A stretch of DNA of 64,000 bases. Source: G963556115 sp963675945. Its GTDB lineage: Bacteria; Planctomycetota; SZUA-567. This document shows, piece after piece, positions 32,761-42,196 of this stretch. How positions within the stretch are numbered: position 1 is the first letter of the stretch; every line of letters starts with the position of its first letter. Where the stretch lies: assembly GCA_963675945.1 (NCBI GenBank), contig OY780932.1, forward strand, positions 1,922,001-1,986,000, written 5' to 3'. The notes below the pieces were generated by a model. The model did no database searches. It was not told where the DNA came from and was given only the letters and a program-made list of their open reading frames with translations. Made by a program: the position numbers and the translations under genes.

Positions 32761-35700
32761 ATGCCTTATCTGTGGAGTAGACTACGCGACTGTTTCGCTT
32801 CAGTGCGTCTCAGAGTCTATGCGGTGACCTTACTTATTATCCTTCTCGGAGCTCTGCTTACTACTCTCTCGGTGCTTTACCGGGATTGGGTGGTACGGGG
32901 TACGGTTATGCACGAGGCGGATATTGTGGCGTCGGCTATCAATCCGGCGCGTCTGGACGCTATGAGTCGGGGGCGTGCCGACTCATGTAAACTTGATAGT
33001 TTGCGCCTCGGCGCAGAGTTGACAAGCATCTGCGAGTTCAAGGATAATTATCACTCTCTCTACCTACTGGGACGAAATCAGGAGGGTGAGATCGTCGATT
33101 ATGCTTGTAGTCGAGGGGCGCGTAGTATTGAAGAATTAGCGGCGCAAGCAGAGTGTCGGAGTAGGCTTGCAGCTTATCAGGAACCGTTCAGAACTCAGGA
33201 ACCGCTGGTACTCTCCCCGCAATCAGGTTGCGCGCAGAGTGGCCTGCTGGTGTTGATGCCGATAACCACCAGCGTTACCAGTGAGTTGGAGACGGCCAAG
33301 CTGCAGAAGGCCAGGGAGATGGTTGCTGCGGCTAGCGCGTTTTACAGGAAACATGGTAAGCAGGCTCTCTTGGAGGCGGTTAATACGCGTTCTGTGCCAG
33401 AATTATTACAGAACGACTCATATGCTTTTATCTATGACGACGGGGTGCGTGTCCTTGCTCATCCTTTCAAGCCTGAACTTATCGGTAAGGATCTGCTGGA
33501 GGTGGCGGATCGGCCGGGGGGGAAGCAATTCCGCCGTGAGATCAAGGAGCTGGCGGCCGGTGTGGGGCAGGGGTGGGTTGATTATGAGTATGTCAACCCG
33601 GTGAGCGGGCAACTCGAGCCCAAGCATACTTATATCACGCGGATTGATGATATAATTATCGCCGTCGGGGCGTATAAGGGCGCTGGACGTACTGCAGCGG
33701 TACTCGGTATCGAACTTGAGGCCGGATACTGGCGCAATACGCTGATTGCGGCTGCAATCCCTTCACTGCTTCTGACAATACTCTTACTCGCGGTTCAGTA
33801 TCTCTATCTGCGCTTGAGTCGTCGGCGGGAAGAGTTAGCCAACCCGAGCAAACAGAGCTGGCTCAGTTTGCTTGAGGGTATCGTTACCGGGGTGGTCGGG
33901 CTATTCTTGACCCTGTACCTTGCCTGGAGCGGGAATGTACTTGAGACCAATAATATCAAGTCCGACTTCCACGCGATAGCCAAGAATAAGACCGCGCTAC
34001 TGGCCGAGGCCTTCCGCGTGGTCGATACTACCGGGCTGGAAGGGATCAAGGATTATTTCAACAGCTCCGTTGAGGTTACGCAGGAGGAGTTTGTTGCTTA
34101 TAGTAAACATTTGTTGGGAATTACCGAGGTACAGGGCTGGGGCTGGATACCGCGGGTGCCGGAGGCAGAAGTTCAGAGTTTTCTCCGGCAGACAGAGCGT
34201 GTCGGGGTAGAGAATTTTATCATCTGGGAGCTGGATGAGGATGGGCTGAGAATTCCGGTGCGCAAACGGGAAGAGTATTACCCGATACAGTATCTGGTGC
34301 CGTTGGGAGTAAACCGGGAGGTTCTAGGTTTTGACGAAGGCTCGCAGATTGATCGAAATAAAACTTTGAGCGCAGCCACGAGTTCGGGGCTCAGTACGGC
34401 TTCGCCGCCGCTGAAACTTGTGTATGAGCGAGAGGAGCAGAAAGGGGTTCTGGTATTCAAACCGGTGTATGCGTCAGATGGCAGTCTCCGTGGCTTCGCC
34501 TTTGCCATTCTGCGTCTGCAGAATCTGCTCGCTAGAGCCAGGCCGGATAGGAATGTGCACTTAGCGATGCTCCTGCTCAACGCTCAAGGCGAGAAGGAGC
34601 TCCTCTCCTGCAGTTTCAATCCTGGGAAAAAAGAAGGGTGTCCGGTAAATGATGAGGGTGAGTATGTACTCTGGCGACCAGTCTTGATCTTCGGCAAGAC
34701 CTTCATGATTATCGGTACGGCCGGTAGTGAATTTTTGCAGCACCATTTTCGGGTGGTCTGGTGGCTGGTATTGGTAATCGGCGTTTTCTTCTCAGGGTTG
34801 GCGGCGTGGTTTATCGGCGGGATCGTCAGACAGAAGCTCAGCCTCGACACTATCGTCTGTGAGCAGACCCGGGATCTGGTCGCGACCCAAGAGCATCTCC
34901 TAGCGACGATCAACTCGATTTGTGACGGGGTTATTAGTTTTGATGAGCAGGCGCTGGTTACCGAGATGAATGCTATCGCCGAGGAATTGACCGGCTGGAG
35001 CCTTACTCAAGCGCGTGGCGAGGGTGTCTTCACTGTCTTCAAGACCGGCAGTTCCACCGCGGAGAATTCACAGCAGTATCTCATGTCGACAGTACTCACC
35101 GAGCGCAAGACACTCCCGGAGCGGAGTGATATTCTGATCTCACGGGAGCAACGGGTGCTGCATATAGTCAAGAGTTTTGCGCCGATTATCGGCGAGGCGG
35201 AGTCAGTCCTGGGCGGGGTGCTGGTATTCAGGGACGTATCCAGAGAACATCAGCGCCAGCTCAAACTCGAACAGAGTGAAGAACGCCATAGGGCGATGTT
35301 TGAGAATAATTACTCGATGCAGCTCCTGGTGGCTCCGGAATCGGGGATGATTATCGATGCCAACGTCGCCGCTTGCAACTTCTACGGTTTCAGCCGTGCG
35401 GCGATGCAGCAGCAGAATCTCTCCGACCTCTCGCTGTGCTCCTCGCAGGAGATCAGTCGGATGCTCCAGGAGACCCGGTCGCATGAGTATCCGCCCCTGG
35501 AACTCAAGCAGCTTAAGGCTGATAGTTCGGTGGTAGATGTTGAAATACAGGCCAGCCCGATACCGGTGCGGGGCAACATTCTGCTCTATCTGGTGGTTCA
35601 GGATATCACGGCTAAAAAGCGGGCGCAGAGTGAACTTCTGGCTACGCAGAGCAAACTCCAGATGATCATGGATACGGTGCATGTCGGGATTGTGATAATT

Positions 35701-38700
35701 GATGCCCGAACCCATATTATCCGTGAGGTAAATGCCGAGGCGCGGCGGATGATCGGGTTGGAGGAAGAGGAGATCGTCGGTAAGCTTTGCCATAAGTTTA
35801 TCTGTACGGCGTTGTTGGGGCAGTGTCCGATATCCGATCTGAAGAACGACGTTGATAACGCTGAGCGGGTACTCGTTACCGCCGGCGGGGTTGAGGTGCC
35901 GATTCTCAAGACAGTTACCAAGATACAGGTAGCCGGGGTAGAGTGCCTGCTCGAGAGTTTTGTGGATATCACCGCGCAGAAACGTGTTGAACAGGATATC
36001 TTAAGAAGTAATGAGAAGATGGCGCTGGCGGCAAGTGCGGCGCGTTTTGGAGTATTCGATTATGATATCGTCAATAATGTTATTGAGGTCGATAACTGGA
36101 TCAGCCGTATCTATGGTATTGCCGGTGATAAGCACTATACCCCTGAAGAACTTGAAAAATACATTCACCCAGATGACTATAGCAGCGTAATGGAGAATGT
36201 GAGCCGGGCGGTGGAGTCTGAACAGCTTTTTACCAGTGAACACCGGATAATCAAAGATGACGGTGAGGAACGGGTGATTCGGATGGAGGCCGAGATAATC
36301 CGGGACGCCGAGGGCAAGGCGGTGCGGCTGATCGGCGTGAATTATGACACTACCGAGCTGCGCCGTAATGAACGCGCCCTCAAGGAGCAGGAGAAGAACT
36401 TCCGCAGCTTTGTCGAGACTATCGACGATATGATCTTTATCGCCGATACCGGCGGCAAGATCCTCTATACCAATACTACGCTTGGGCGAAAACTCGGGTA
36501 TAATCTGGCGCAGCTTGGGGAGTTGGAGGTCTTGGATTTGTACTATGGCGGGATGCAGGAAGAGGTGGAGGATAGCTTCCGGCAGATGATTGAAGGCAGG
36601 GGGAGTGTCTGCCTGGTGCCGATGCAGACCGCTACTGGGCAGTTGGTATCGATTGAATCTCGAGTCTGGCAGGGGCAGTGGAACGGGAAGGAGTGCATCT
36701 TCGGGCTCGGGAAGGATCTGTCACAGCAGCAGGAGGCACTCCAGCGCTTCAACAAACTCTTTGAGAGTAATCCGGCGCTAATGGCAATCTGTAGTTATCC
36801 AGATCGCTGTTTTACCGAGGTAAATAATGCTTTTCTTACTAGTATCGGCTATACCCGTGAGGAGATGCTCGGCAAGACCTTCGGGAAACTCGGGCTCTTT
36901 GAGGATAAAGAGCAGCAGGAGGTGATAATCCGGGAGTTGCTCGACTACCATAAGGTCAGTAATACCGAGGTGAAGCTCTGCCGTAAAGACGGTGGCCGGG
37001 TTGACGGTATCTTCTCCGGGGAGGTGATTGAGAACCAGGGTAAAAAATACTGCCTGCTGGTGCTTGTCGATATAACCAAGCGTAAACGCACCGAACTGGA
37101 ACTGCTCAGGAGTAATCAGGAGTTGGAAGCTGCGACCGAACGTGCCAGGCGGCTGGCCGAGGAGGCGGAGAAGGCCAACCAGGCCAAGAGCGAATTCCTG
37201 GCGAATATGAGCCATGAGATTCGTACCCCGATGAATGGGGTTATCGGTATGATCGAACTATTGCAGGGTACGAGATTGGATTCTGAACAGATGCAGTTCG
37301 CCAATACTATTAGAGCGAGTGCTGAGTCTCTGCTGACTCTGATCAATGATATTCTCGATTATTCCAAGATTGAAGCCAATAGATTGGAATTGGAGCGGGT
37401 GAGCTTTGACCTGCAGGAACTCCTGGATAATTTCGCGGCGGCGATGAGTGTACAGGCGTTTGCTAAGAACCTGGAGTTTGTCTGTGGAATTTACCCTGGG
37501 GTGCCGGTCAAACTGAGCGGTGATCCTGGGCGTCTCAAACAGGTGCTGATAAACCTCGCGGGTAATGCGATCAAATTCACCGAGGCCGGGAGTGTCGAGG
37601 TGTTTGTCCAGGCGCAGGAGGTTACAGCGAAGAGCGTGACCCTGAATTTCCGGGTAAGTGATACTGGTATCGGCATCACTCCTGACCAGCAGCAGGCACT
37701 CTTTGCCAAGTTTAGCCAGGGGGATAATAGTATTACCCGTAAATACGGTGGAACTGGACTGGGACTGGCAATCTCCAAGGAACTGGTAGAGTTGATGGGC
37801 GGTACGATCGGGGTGACGAGTGTGGTGGGTGAGAGTACCGAATTCTACTTTGATGTGACTCTACAGCGGGATACGGCGGCCGAGACTGCGGCAGAGGGTG
37901 AGGTATCGTTCGCTGGCAAAAAAGCGCTCTTGATTGCAGCCAATGACGGCTTCAGAGACTATCTGCAGCTGCGTCTGGAGAGCTGGCAGCTCAGTACTTT
38001 TACCGCAGAGTCAGGCATCAAAGGGCTGGAACTGCTCTACGCCGAGGCTGAGCGGGGACGTAGTTTTGACCTCTTGTTGCTTGATCTGGCGCTACCGGTG
38101 ATGAGTGGGCAGACTCTGCTCCAGAATATCAAGAATGAGGCGCAGTTCAACGAAATACCGTTACTCCTCTTCACTACCCCGAATGTGGCTGAGGTGGAGA
38201 GGCTGGAGAGTATTGCCGGCAGGGTGGAGTGTTTGCGTAAGCCGCCGCGGCTCAGCCGTCTCAAGCAGGCTCTGGCGTCGCTCAGTGGCGTGGGTGACGG
38301 CCTGGTTGAACGTACTGGCGAAGCAGAACCGAGTGGGGGGGGTGAACCGTTGGTGCTAGCTACCTCGGCGCGGATACTGCTGGTCGAGGATAATATAACC
38401 AATCAGCAGGTCGCGTGCGGGTTGCTCAAACGTTTTGGACTGGAGGTGGATATCGCCGACAACGGGCAAGAGGCGCTGCAAAGGCTGGCGCAGACGCGGT
38501 ATGACCTGGTCTTTATGGATATTCAAATGCCGCTAATGGACGGTTATACCGCGGCTGCCCAGATACGTAGCGATACCCTTGAGGGGGTGGATGCTAATAC
38601 GGTGATTATTGCGATGACGGCCAATGCTATGTCCAGTGATCGGGAGCGGTGCCTGCAGGTCGGAATGAATGATTATATCGCAAAACCTATCACCAGTAGC

Positions 38701-39126
38701 TCTTTGGCCAAGCTCATTGCTGAGTATCTGCCCACAACTGTAGCGGCGCAAGAGAGTGAGGCGGTGGCGGTTATGAACGAGGAGATGGCGGCTACGGACG
38801 CGGTCTGGGATAAGGAGCGGCTTATTACCGAGCTGGGAGGAGATAAAGATATTGTCAGAGAGATTCTGGAGTATGCTCTGGAATACTGGCCGCTGGATAT
38901 ACAGGAACTCGGCGGGCTGATCGCTGCGCGTGATGATCTAACGCAGGTTCAGCGCCGGGCTCATGCGCTCAAAGGTGCGGCAGGCAATATCAGGGCTTTA
39001 AAGCTTATGCGCCTGGCCGGGAATATTGAAAAGGCCGAGGATTTTGCGTCTTTGCCGGTTTTGTTTGCGCAACTGGAGGAGGCGTTGACGGAGTTTATGC
39101 GGGTAGCCCGCGAAGAGGAGGTGTAG
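32761..39126 (+). CDS. Very large hybrid sensor histidine kinase (Cache, CHASE, multiple PAS, kinase, two receivers, HPt)
   Basis: 2121 residues. In order: membrane helix (about 18-40); periplasmic sensor whose later part is an sCache-like segment (about 180-310, with H-P-F-K-P-E-L-I-G-K); membrane helix (about 325-350); a further helix near 370-390; a CHASE-like sensor (about 410-620); membrane helix (about 660-685); five or six PAS/PAC units (about 700-1450). The kinase core has His1485 in M-S-H-E-I-R-T-P-M-N-G, the N-box around Asn1602, D-T-G-I-G and G-T-G-L-G-L-A-I-S. The first receiver has Asp1775 but lacks the acidic pair at its start (L-I-A-A-N-D). The second is complete with Asp1920. 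The C-terminal HPt has His2068 in A-H-A-L-K-G. A full phosphorelay is thus in one chain. The stop is followed one base later by a stand-alone receiver gene. Signal unknown. Confidence 0.93.
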   Translation: MPYLWSRLRDCFASVRLRVYAVTLLIILLGALLTTLSVLYRDWVVRGTVMHEADIVASAINPARLDAMSRGRADSCKLDSLRLGAELTSICEFKDNYHSLYLLGRNQEGEIVDYACSRGARSIEELAAQAECRSRLAAYQEPFRTQEPLVLSPQSGCAQSGLLVLMPITTSVTSELETAKLQKAREMVAAASAFYRKHGKQALLEAVNTRSVPELLQNDSYAFIYDDGVRVLAHPFKPELIGKDLLEVADRPGGKQFRREIKELAAGVGQGWVDYEYVNPVSGQLEPKHTYITRIDDIIIAVGAYKGAGRTAAVLGIELEAGYWRNTLIAAAIPSLLLTILLLAVQYLYLRLSRRREELANPSKQSWLSLLEGIVTGVVGLFLTLYLAWSGNVLETNNIKSDFHAIAKNKTALLAEAFRVVDTTGLEGIKDYFNSSVEVTQEEFVAYSKHLLGITEVQGWGWIPRVPEAEVQSFLRQTERVGVENFIIWELDEDGLRIPVRKREEYYPIQYLVPLGVNREVLGFDEGSQIDRNKTLSAATSSGLSTASPPLKLVYEREEQKGVLVFKPVYASDGSLRGFAFAILRLQNLLARARPDRNVHLAMLLLNAQGEKELLSCSFNPGKKEGCPVNDEGEYVLWRPVLIFGKTFMIIGTAGSEFLQHHFRVVWWLVLVIGVFFSGLAAWFIGGIVRQKLSLDTIVCEQTRDLVATQEHLLATINSICDGVISFDEQALVTEMNAIAEELTGWSLTQARGEGVFTVFKTGSSTAENSQQYLMSTVLTERKTLPERSDILISREQRVLHIVKSFAPIIGEAESVLGGVLVFRDVSREHQRQLKLEQSEERHRAMFENNYSMQLLVAPESGMIIDANVAACNFYGFSRAAMQQQNLSDLSLCSSQEISRMLQETRSHEYPPLELKQLKADSSVVDVEIQASPIPVRGNILLYLVVQDITAKKRAQSELLATQSKLQMIMDTVHVGIVIIDARTHIIREVNAEARRMIGLEEEEIVGKLCHKFICTALLGQCPISDLKNDVDNAERVLVTAGGVEVPILKTVTKIQVAGVECLLESFVDITAQKRVEQDILRSNEKMALAASAARFGVFDYDIVNNVIEVDNWISRIYGIAGDKHYTPEELEKYIHPDDYSSVMENVSRAVESEQLFTSEHRIIKDDGEERVIRMEAEIIRDAEGKAVRLIGVNYDTTELRRNERALKEQEKNFRSFVETIDDMIFIADTGGKILYTNTTLGRKLGYNLAQLGELEVLDLYYGGMQEEVEDSFRQMIEGRGSVCLVPMQTATGQLVSIESRVWQGQWNGKECIFGLGKDLSQQQEALQRFNKLFESNPALMAICSYPDRCFTEVNNAFLTSIGYTREEMLGKTFGKLGLFEDKEQQEVIIRELLDYHKVSNTEVKLCRKDGGRVDGIFSGEVIENQGKKYCLLVLVDITKRKRTELELLRSNQELEAATERARRLAEEAEKANQAKSEFLANMSHEIRTPMNGVIGMIELLQGTRLDSEQMQFANTIRASAESLLTLINDILDYSKIEANRLELERVSFDLQELLDNFAAAMSVQAFAKNLEFVCGIYPGVPVKLSGDPGRLKQVLINLAGNAIKFTEAGSVEVFVQAQEVTAKSVTLNFRVSDTGIGITPDQQQALFAKFSQGDNSITRKYGGTGLGLAISKELVELMGGTIGVTSVVGESTEFYFDVTLQRDTAAETAAEGEVSFAGKKALLIAANDGFRDYLQLRLESWQLSTFTAESGIKGLELLYAEAERGRSFDLLLLDLALPVMSGQTLLQNIKNEAQFNEIPLLLFTTPNVAEVERLESIAGRVECLRKPPRLSRLKQALASLSGVGDGLVERTGEAEPSGGGEPLVLATSARILLVEDNITNQQVACGLLKRFGLEVDIADNGQEALQRLAQTRYDLVFMDIQMPLMDGYTAAAQIRSDTLEGVDANTVIIAMTANAMSSDRERCLQVGMNDYIAKPITSSSLAKLIAEYLPTTVAAQESEAVAVMNEEMAATDAVWDKERLITELGGDKDIVREILEYALEYWPLDIQELGGLIAARDDLTQVQRRAHALKGAAGNIRALKLMRLAGNIEKAEDFASLPVLFAQLEEALTEFMRVAREEEV

Positions 39127-39127
39127 A

Positions 39128-39523
39128 ATGAAGATACTGGTGGTGGAGGATGATTTTATCTCAAGAAAGGTGATCGCGTCTATTCTGTCTGAGTTTGGTA
39201 CGGTCGATATTGCGGTAAACGGACTGGAGGCGCAGGAAGCGGTGCAACTGGCGCTTAAAGAGGAGAGCCCCTACAATCTCATCTGTCTGGATATTATGAT
39301 GCCGGAGATGGACGGCCATGAGGTGTTGCAGAAGATAAGAGCTGATGAAGCTGCGACAGGGGAATATCTGAATAACGGGGTCAAGATAATTATGACTACC
39401 GTTCTGAAGGATATGAAGAATGTAATGAAGGCTTATAATAATCTCTGTAATGGTTATCTTACCAAGCCGATCGATAGAGGGGAACTGATGGCAGTACTGG
39501 TTGAATTGGAGCTGGTTGACTGA
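39128..39523 (+). CDS. Stand-alone response-regulator receiver protein
   Basis: Single CheY-like receiver of 131 residues. V-V-E-D-D carries the acidic pair, C-L-D-I-M-M-P-E-M-D-G has the phosphoacceptor Asp (about residue 58), then the Thr in I-I-M-T-T and the Lys in L-T-K-P-I. No output domain. It starts two bases after the kinase stop, with GAGGAGG overlapping the end of that gene, so translation is coupled. It is the probable target of the kinase's HPt domain or a shuttle to another output. Confidence 0.93.
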   Translation: MKILVVEDDFISRKVIASILSEFGTVDIAVNGLEAQEAVQLALKEESPYNLICLDIMMPEMDGHEVLQKIRADEAATGEYLNNGVKIIMTTVLKDMKNVMKAYNNLCNGYLTKPIDRGELMAVLVELELVD

Positions 39524-39533
39524 GGGTTTTATT

Positions 39534-40730
39534 ATGAAGGTATTGGTTGCGGATGATGATTTTATTACGCGTAAGACACTCTCTTCAATGATCGAATTGA
39601 AGGGATTTGAGTGCTGCCTTGAAGCCAACGGTACGGCGGCTTTGGAACTGCTGCTCTCGCCCGAGGCGCCACCGGTGGCTGTGCTTGACTGGCAGATGCC
39701 GGGTATGGACGGGATTGATATTATCCGGGAGCTACGCCGGAATCGCAGCGATTATATTTATTGTATCCTCCTTACCGGCAAGTCTGATTTGCGCGATATT
39801 GAAAAGGGATTTGAGGCCGGTGCTGATGATTTTATTGTCAAACCCGCAAACTTGGCGACTATTCACCAGCGGCTCAATGTAGCGCGGCGGATTATGGAGT
39901 ATGATATCAAGGCTAGGGCGCTGCAGAATGAACTCAATAAATATGCCGATTCGATGAAGCTCCTCGCCGAAGACCGCGCCAAACAGCTTATCCATGCGGA
40001 TCGGCTGGCAACGCTCGGTACGCTCTCGGCCGGGCTGGCGCATGAGATAAACAATCCGGCGACCTATATTGCCGGGAATATCCAGATGATCAAGAAGAGC
40101 TGGAAGGTGATCCTGGAGAAGGTGGAATTTCCAGAGGATGCGCAGCTTGATTTTATCCTGGAAGAATTTCCCAAGATGCTTGACGGCGCGGTCAATGGGA
40201 TTGAGCGGATAACCAAGATTGTCTCCAGTCTCAAGAAATATTATCGCAAAAATTCCTTTGAACACAAGGTGCTTTTCACGCTTGACGCGGCGGTGCAGGA
40301 ATCGCTGGAACTCTGTAAACCGCGGCTCAAACATGATATCAAAGTGGAGTATAACGGTGGGCAGAGCTTGGCCGAAGTGCTGGCTGAAAAGAGCCAGATT
40401 GAGCAGGTGATTATCAATCTGATCAATAACGCGGTTGATGCCATGGAGAAAGTGCATGCGCCGACTATGAGTATTCGGATTGAGGAGCAGGAGGAGTTTA
40501 CCTGGCTCTTTCTGAGCGATAATGGTTCGGGCATACCCAAGAAGATTCAGGCTAGACTCTTCGACCCCTTCTTCTCAACCAAGACCAGCGAGAATGGAAC
40601 CGGGCTGGGATTGGCGATTTCACGGAGTATTATTGAAGATCACGGCGGTGAACTGCTGTGTAAGACGCTTGAAGTCGGAACCTGTTTTTACTTCTCACTC
40701 CCCGTGGCCAAGCATAATTTATCAAGCTGA
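39534..40730 (+). CDS. Receiver-histidine kinase hybrid
   Basis: 398 residues: N-terminal receiver (A-D-D-D-F, Asp52 in V-L-D-W-Q-M-P-G-M-D-G, Lys in I-V-K-P-A), a coiled linker (about 125-155), a dimerisation domain with His170 in L-A-H-E-I-N-N-P, and an ATPase domain with V-I-I-N-L-I-N-N-A, D-N-G-S-G-I-P and G-T-G-L-G-L-A-I-S. No membrane segments, so cytoplasmic. The ATG at 39534 has GAGGG upstream; the frame opens earlier at 39501 without a site and overlapping the receiver gene. The three genes 32761-40730 form one signalling operon. The receiver at the N-terminus implies that this kinase is itself controlled by phosphorylation. Confidence 0.93.
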   Translation: MKVLVADDDFITRKTLSSMIELKGFECCLEANGTAALELLLSPEAPPVAVLDWQMPGMDGIDIIRELRRNRSDYIYCILLTGKSDLRDIEKGFEAGADDFIVKPANLATIHQRLNVARRIMEYDIKARALQNELNKYADSMKLLAEDRAKQLIHADRLATLGTLSAGLAHEINNPATYIAGNIQMIKKSWKVILEKVEFPEDAQLDFILEEFPKMLDGAVNGIERITKIVSSLKKYYRKNSFEHKVLFTLDAAVQESLELCKPRLKHDIKVEYNGGQSLAEVLAEKSQIEQVIINLINNAVDAMEKVHAPTMSIRIEEQEEFTWLFLSDNGSGIPKKIQARLFDPFFSTKTSENGTGLGLAISRSIIEDHGGELLCKTLEVGTCFYFSLPVAKHNLSS

Positions 40731-41207
40731 GTGTTGACGGCTATTGCCTCTGCGCAGTTGGTGCAACGTTGTTTGCTAAGTTGAATATTGCAAGTATAAG
40801 GTTATTTCTATAGCAGAATATTCTTGGATTTAACTTGTGGTATATTCTGGCGTTAGAATATTTGTTATGGTATGATTATCATTATTATACGGATAGTTGA
40901 TAGTTACGGCTGACTCTGCTTTATTCTTTCGGTTGCGCAGTGAACTGAGCGTGGCAGAGTATCTGGTCAAGAAGGGATGAGGACTTCGCCTTGATACCGT
41001 GAATAAGTCTATTACTGGAAGGCGGTCAACCAGTTTACGCAGGAGGAGAATAAAGTAAAAGTATTTGAGGCATTATCCATGATTATGGGATAATGCCTCT
41101 ATGTTTCAGGTTCGCTGATAAAGTTAGGGGCGGTCACGCTGTCTCCTCGCTCGGCTTGGGGGGGGGCTTTACCTCTATTGAGGCGTCGGGCGTAAGCGTG
41201 CAGCGAG
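40731..41207. other. Intergenic region with hairpin, between converging genes
   Basis: 477 bp. An AGGCATTATCC/GGATAATGCCT hairpin (41068-41098) could end transcripts from the left. A run of nine G lies at about 41159-41167. No gene recognised. Confidence 0.45.
41067..41106 (+). terminator. Possible terminator of the signalling operon
   Basis: AGGCATTATCC, loop of 8-9, GGATAATGCCT, then CTATGTTT: good stem, poor T-tract, and 340 bases from the last stop codon. Confidence 0.45.
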
Positions 41208-41504
41208 TTACTTCTTATTATTGGCAAAACAGTTAATAAAGATTCCTATAAATTTTTCAGCGTTTTCTGCATACTTGTCCAGCACCCTGAAGCCGCTCTG
41301 GACTGCTCTCTTTGCATTGTTGGCATTGTTCTTGACTTCCTGCTCGGTCATGCCCCAAAGGTTCTTATTGACCATTTTACTGATTCCGCTCATGCCGTTA
41401 GAGACCATATCTCCGACTTTTACAATTAATCTGTTGTCTGCAGCGTCACCGGCAGCGTTGATCTGATCGAGGGTATTGCTATTGAGTTTATGGTTAGTAT
41501 TCAT
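41208..41504 (-). CDS. Small protein with bacteriocin-type leader
   Basis: 98 residues. The leader-like start M-N-T-N-H-K-L-N-S-N-T-L-D-Q-I-N-A-A-G matches the leader at 20.7 kb (T-L-D-Q-I-T-G-A-G). The remainder is a helical, charged peptide ending F-I-G-I-F-I-N-C-F-A-N-N-K-K, with one Cys. AAGGAG precedes ATG 41504. It lies 64 bases downstream of another leader-type gene (41569-41841), probably in one transcript. Processing by a C39-type exporter is inferred from the leader only; none is in the window. Confidence 0.7.
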   Translation of the reverse strand: MNTNHKLNSNTLDQINAAGDAADNRLIVKVGDMVSNGMSGISKMVNKNLWGMTEQEVKNNANNAKRAVQSGFRVLDKYAENAEKFIGIFINCFANNKK

Positions 41505-41568
41505 GGTATTCTCCTTGGTTGGTTATTGGCACTGTTGAATAAATCTGGTAATAATTCTGGTCTGCGGC

Positions 41569-41841
41569 TTAGAGGGTATTATGGATAAATTTACCGAGCC
41601 AGCCGTTGTTTGGCACCTTTTTGAGTATGCTGTTTCTTATGCCGTTAACCTGTCTGGTGGTGAAGGCTTTCAGATCTCGCTGCATATTGTCACATTCTTT
41701 CTCGGCACCGGTTATAACCACGCTGATGTTGCGCAGATTGTCGATTCCCCAATGTGCGCCGCTATCCAAGGCCTGAAGGCAGGAGAAACCTGCGTCGATA
41801 CGATCCAACTCGCTCTCGGTTATTCTTGTTAGTTTATTCAT
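41569..41841 (-). CDS. Small protein with bacteriocin-type leader-like start
   Basis: 90 residues beginning M-N-K-L-T-R-I-T-E-S-E-L-D-R-I-D-A-G-F-S-C-L-Q. The E-L-D-R-I-D-A-G segment follows the same L-D-x-I-x-A-G pattern as the two other leader peptides, though Gly-Phe follows instead of Ala-Gly. The rest has two Cys (one at the start of the mature part, one mid-chain) and a basic C-terminal half. AAAGGAG precedes ATG 41841. It is first of a two-gene unit with 41208-41504. Function unknown. Confidence 0.65.
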   Translation of the reverse strand: MNKLTRITESELDRIDAGFSCLQALDSGAHWGIDNLRNISVVITGAEKECDNMQRDLKAFTTRQVNGIRNSILKKVPNNGWLGKFIHNTL

Positions 41842-42196
41842 GATATTCTCCTTTATGCTTAATTGTTGTAATGTTTATACTGTAAATTGTTTTCTTGTAT
41901 TTGATCTTCGTTGTCGGTTGTATTGTCTCTTACACTCTTGTAGACGGGCTTAAGGGGTGGGTGTTTCTAATTTTTATTTTTTTTTATAAGCAGGAGGAAT
42001 ATGACGGGCGGAAGCGGCTGAGCGTACGCTGGGGAAGTGCGGAAATATACGGGTATAGAATTGGTTTTAAGGCTGACGCTTTGAGGCAATTATGTATTAG
42101 GGAAGTAAGTATTACGGGCAGGGCGGTAGCCGGCGCCACCTGGTTTGGCACGGTGAATTTTGTCCTCCAGGAAAAGGGAGAGAGGCAGTAACTGGT
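41842..42196. other. Intergenic region between small-peptide genes and LacI gene
   Basis: 355 bp with a long T-run near 41969-41985. The open frame across 41895-42191 has a poor start and no family resemblance. Promoter of the leader-peptide pair presumably lies at the left end. Confidence 0.35.

Noticed and set aside
41895..42191. 98-codon plus-strand frame before the LacI gene of system 3
   Set aside because: Starts at a non-ATG codon without a site and has no recognisable family; an AGGAGG-ATG at about 41991-42003 leads only to a six-codon frame.
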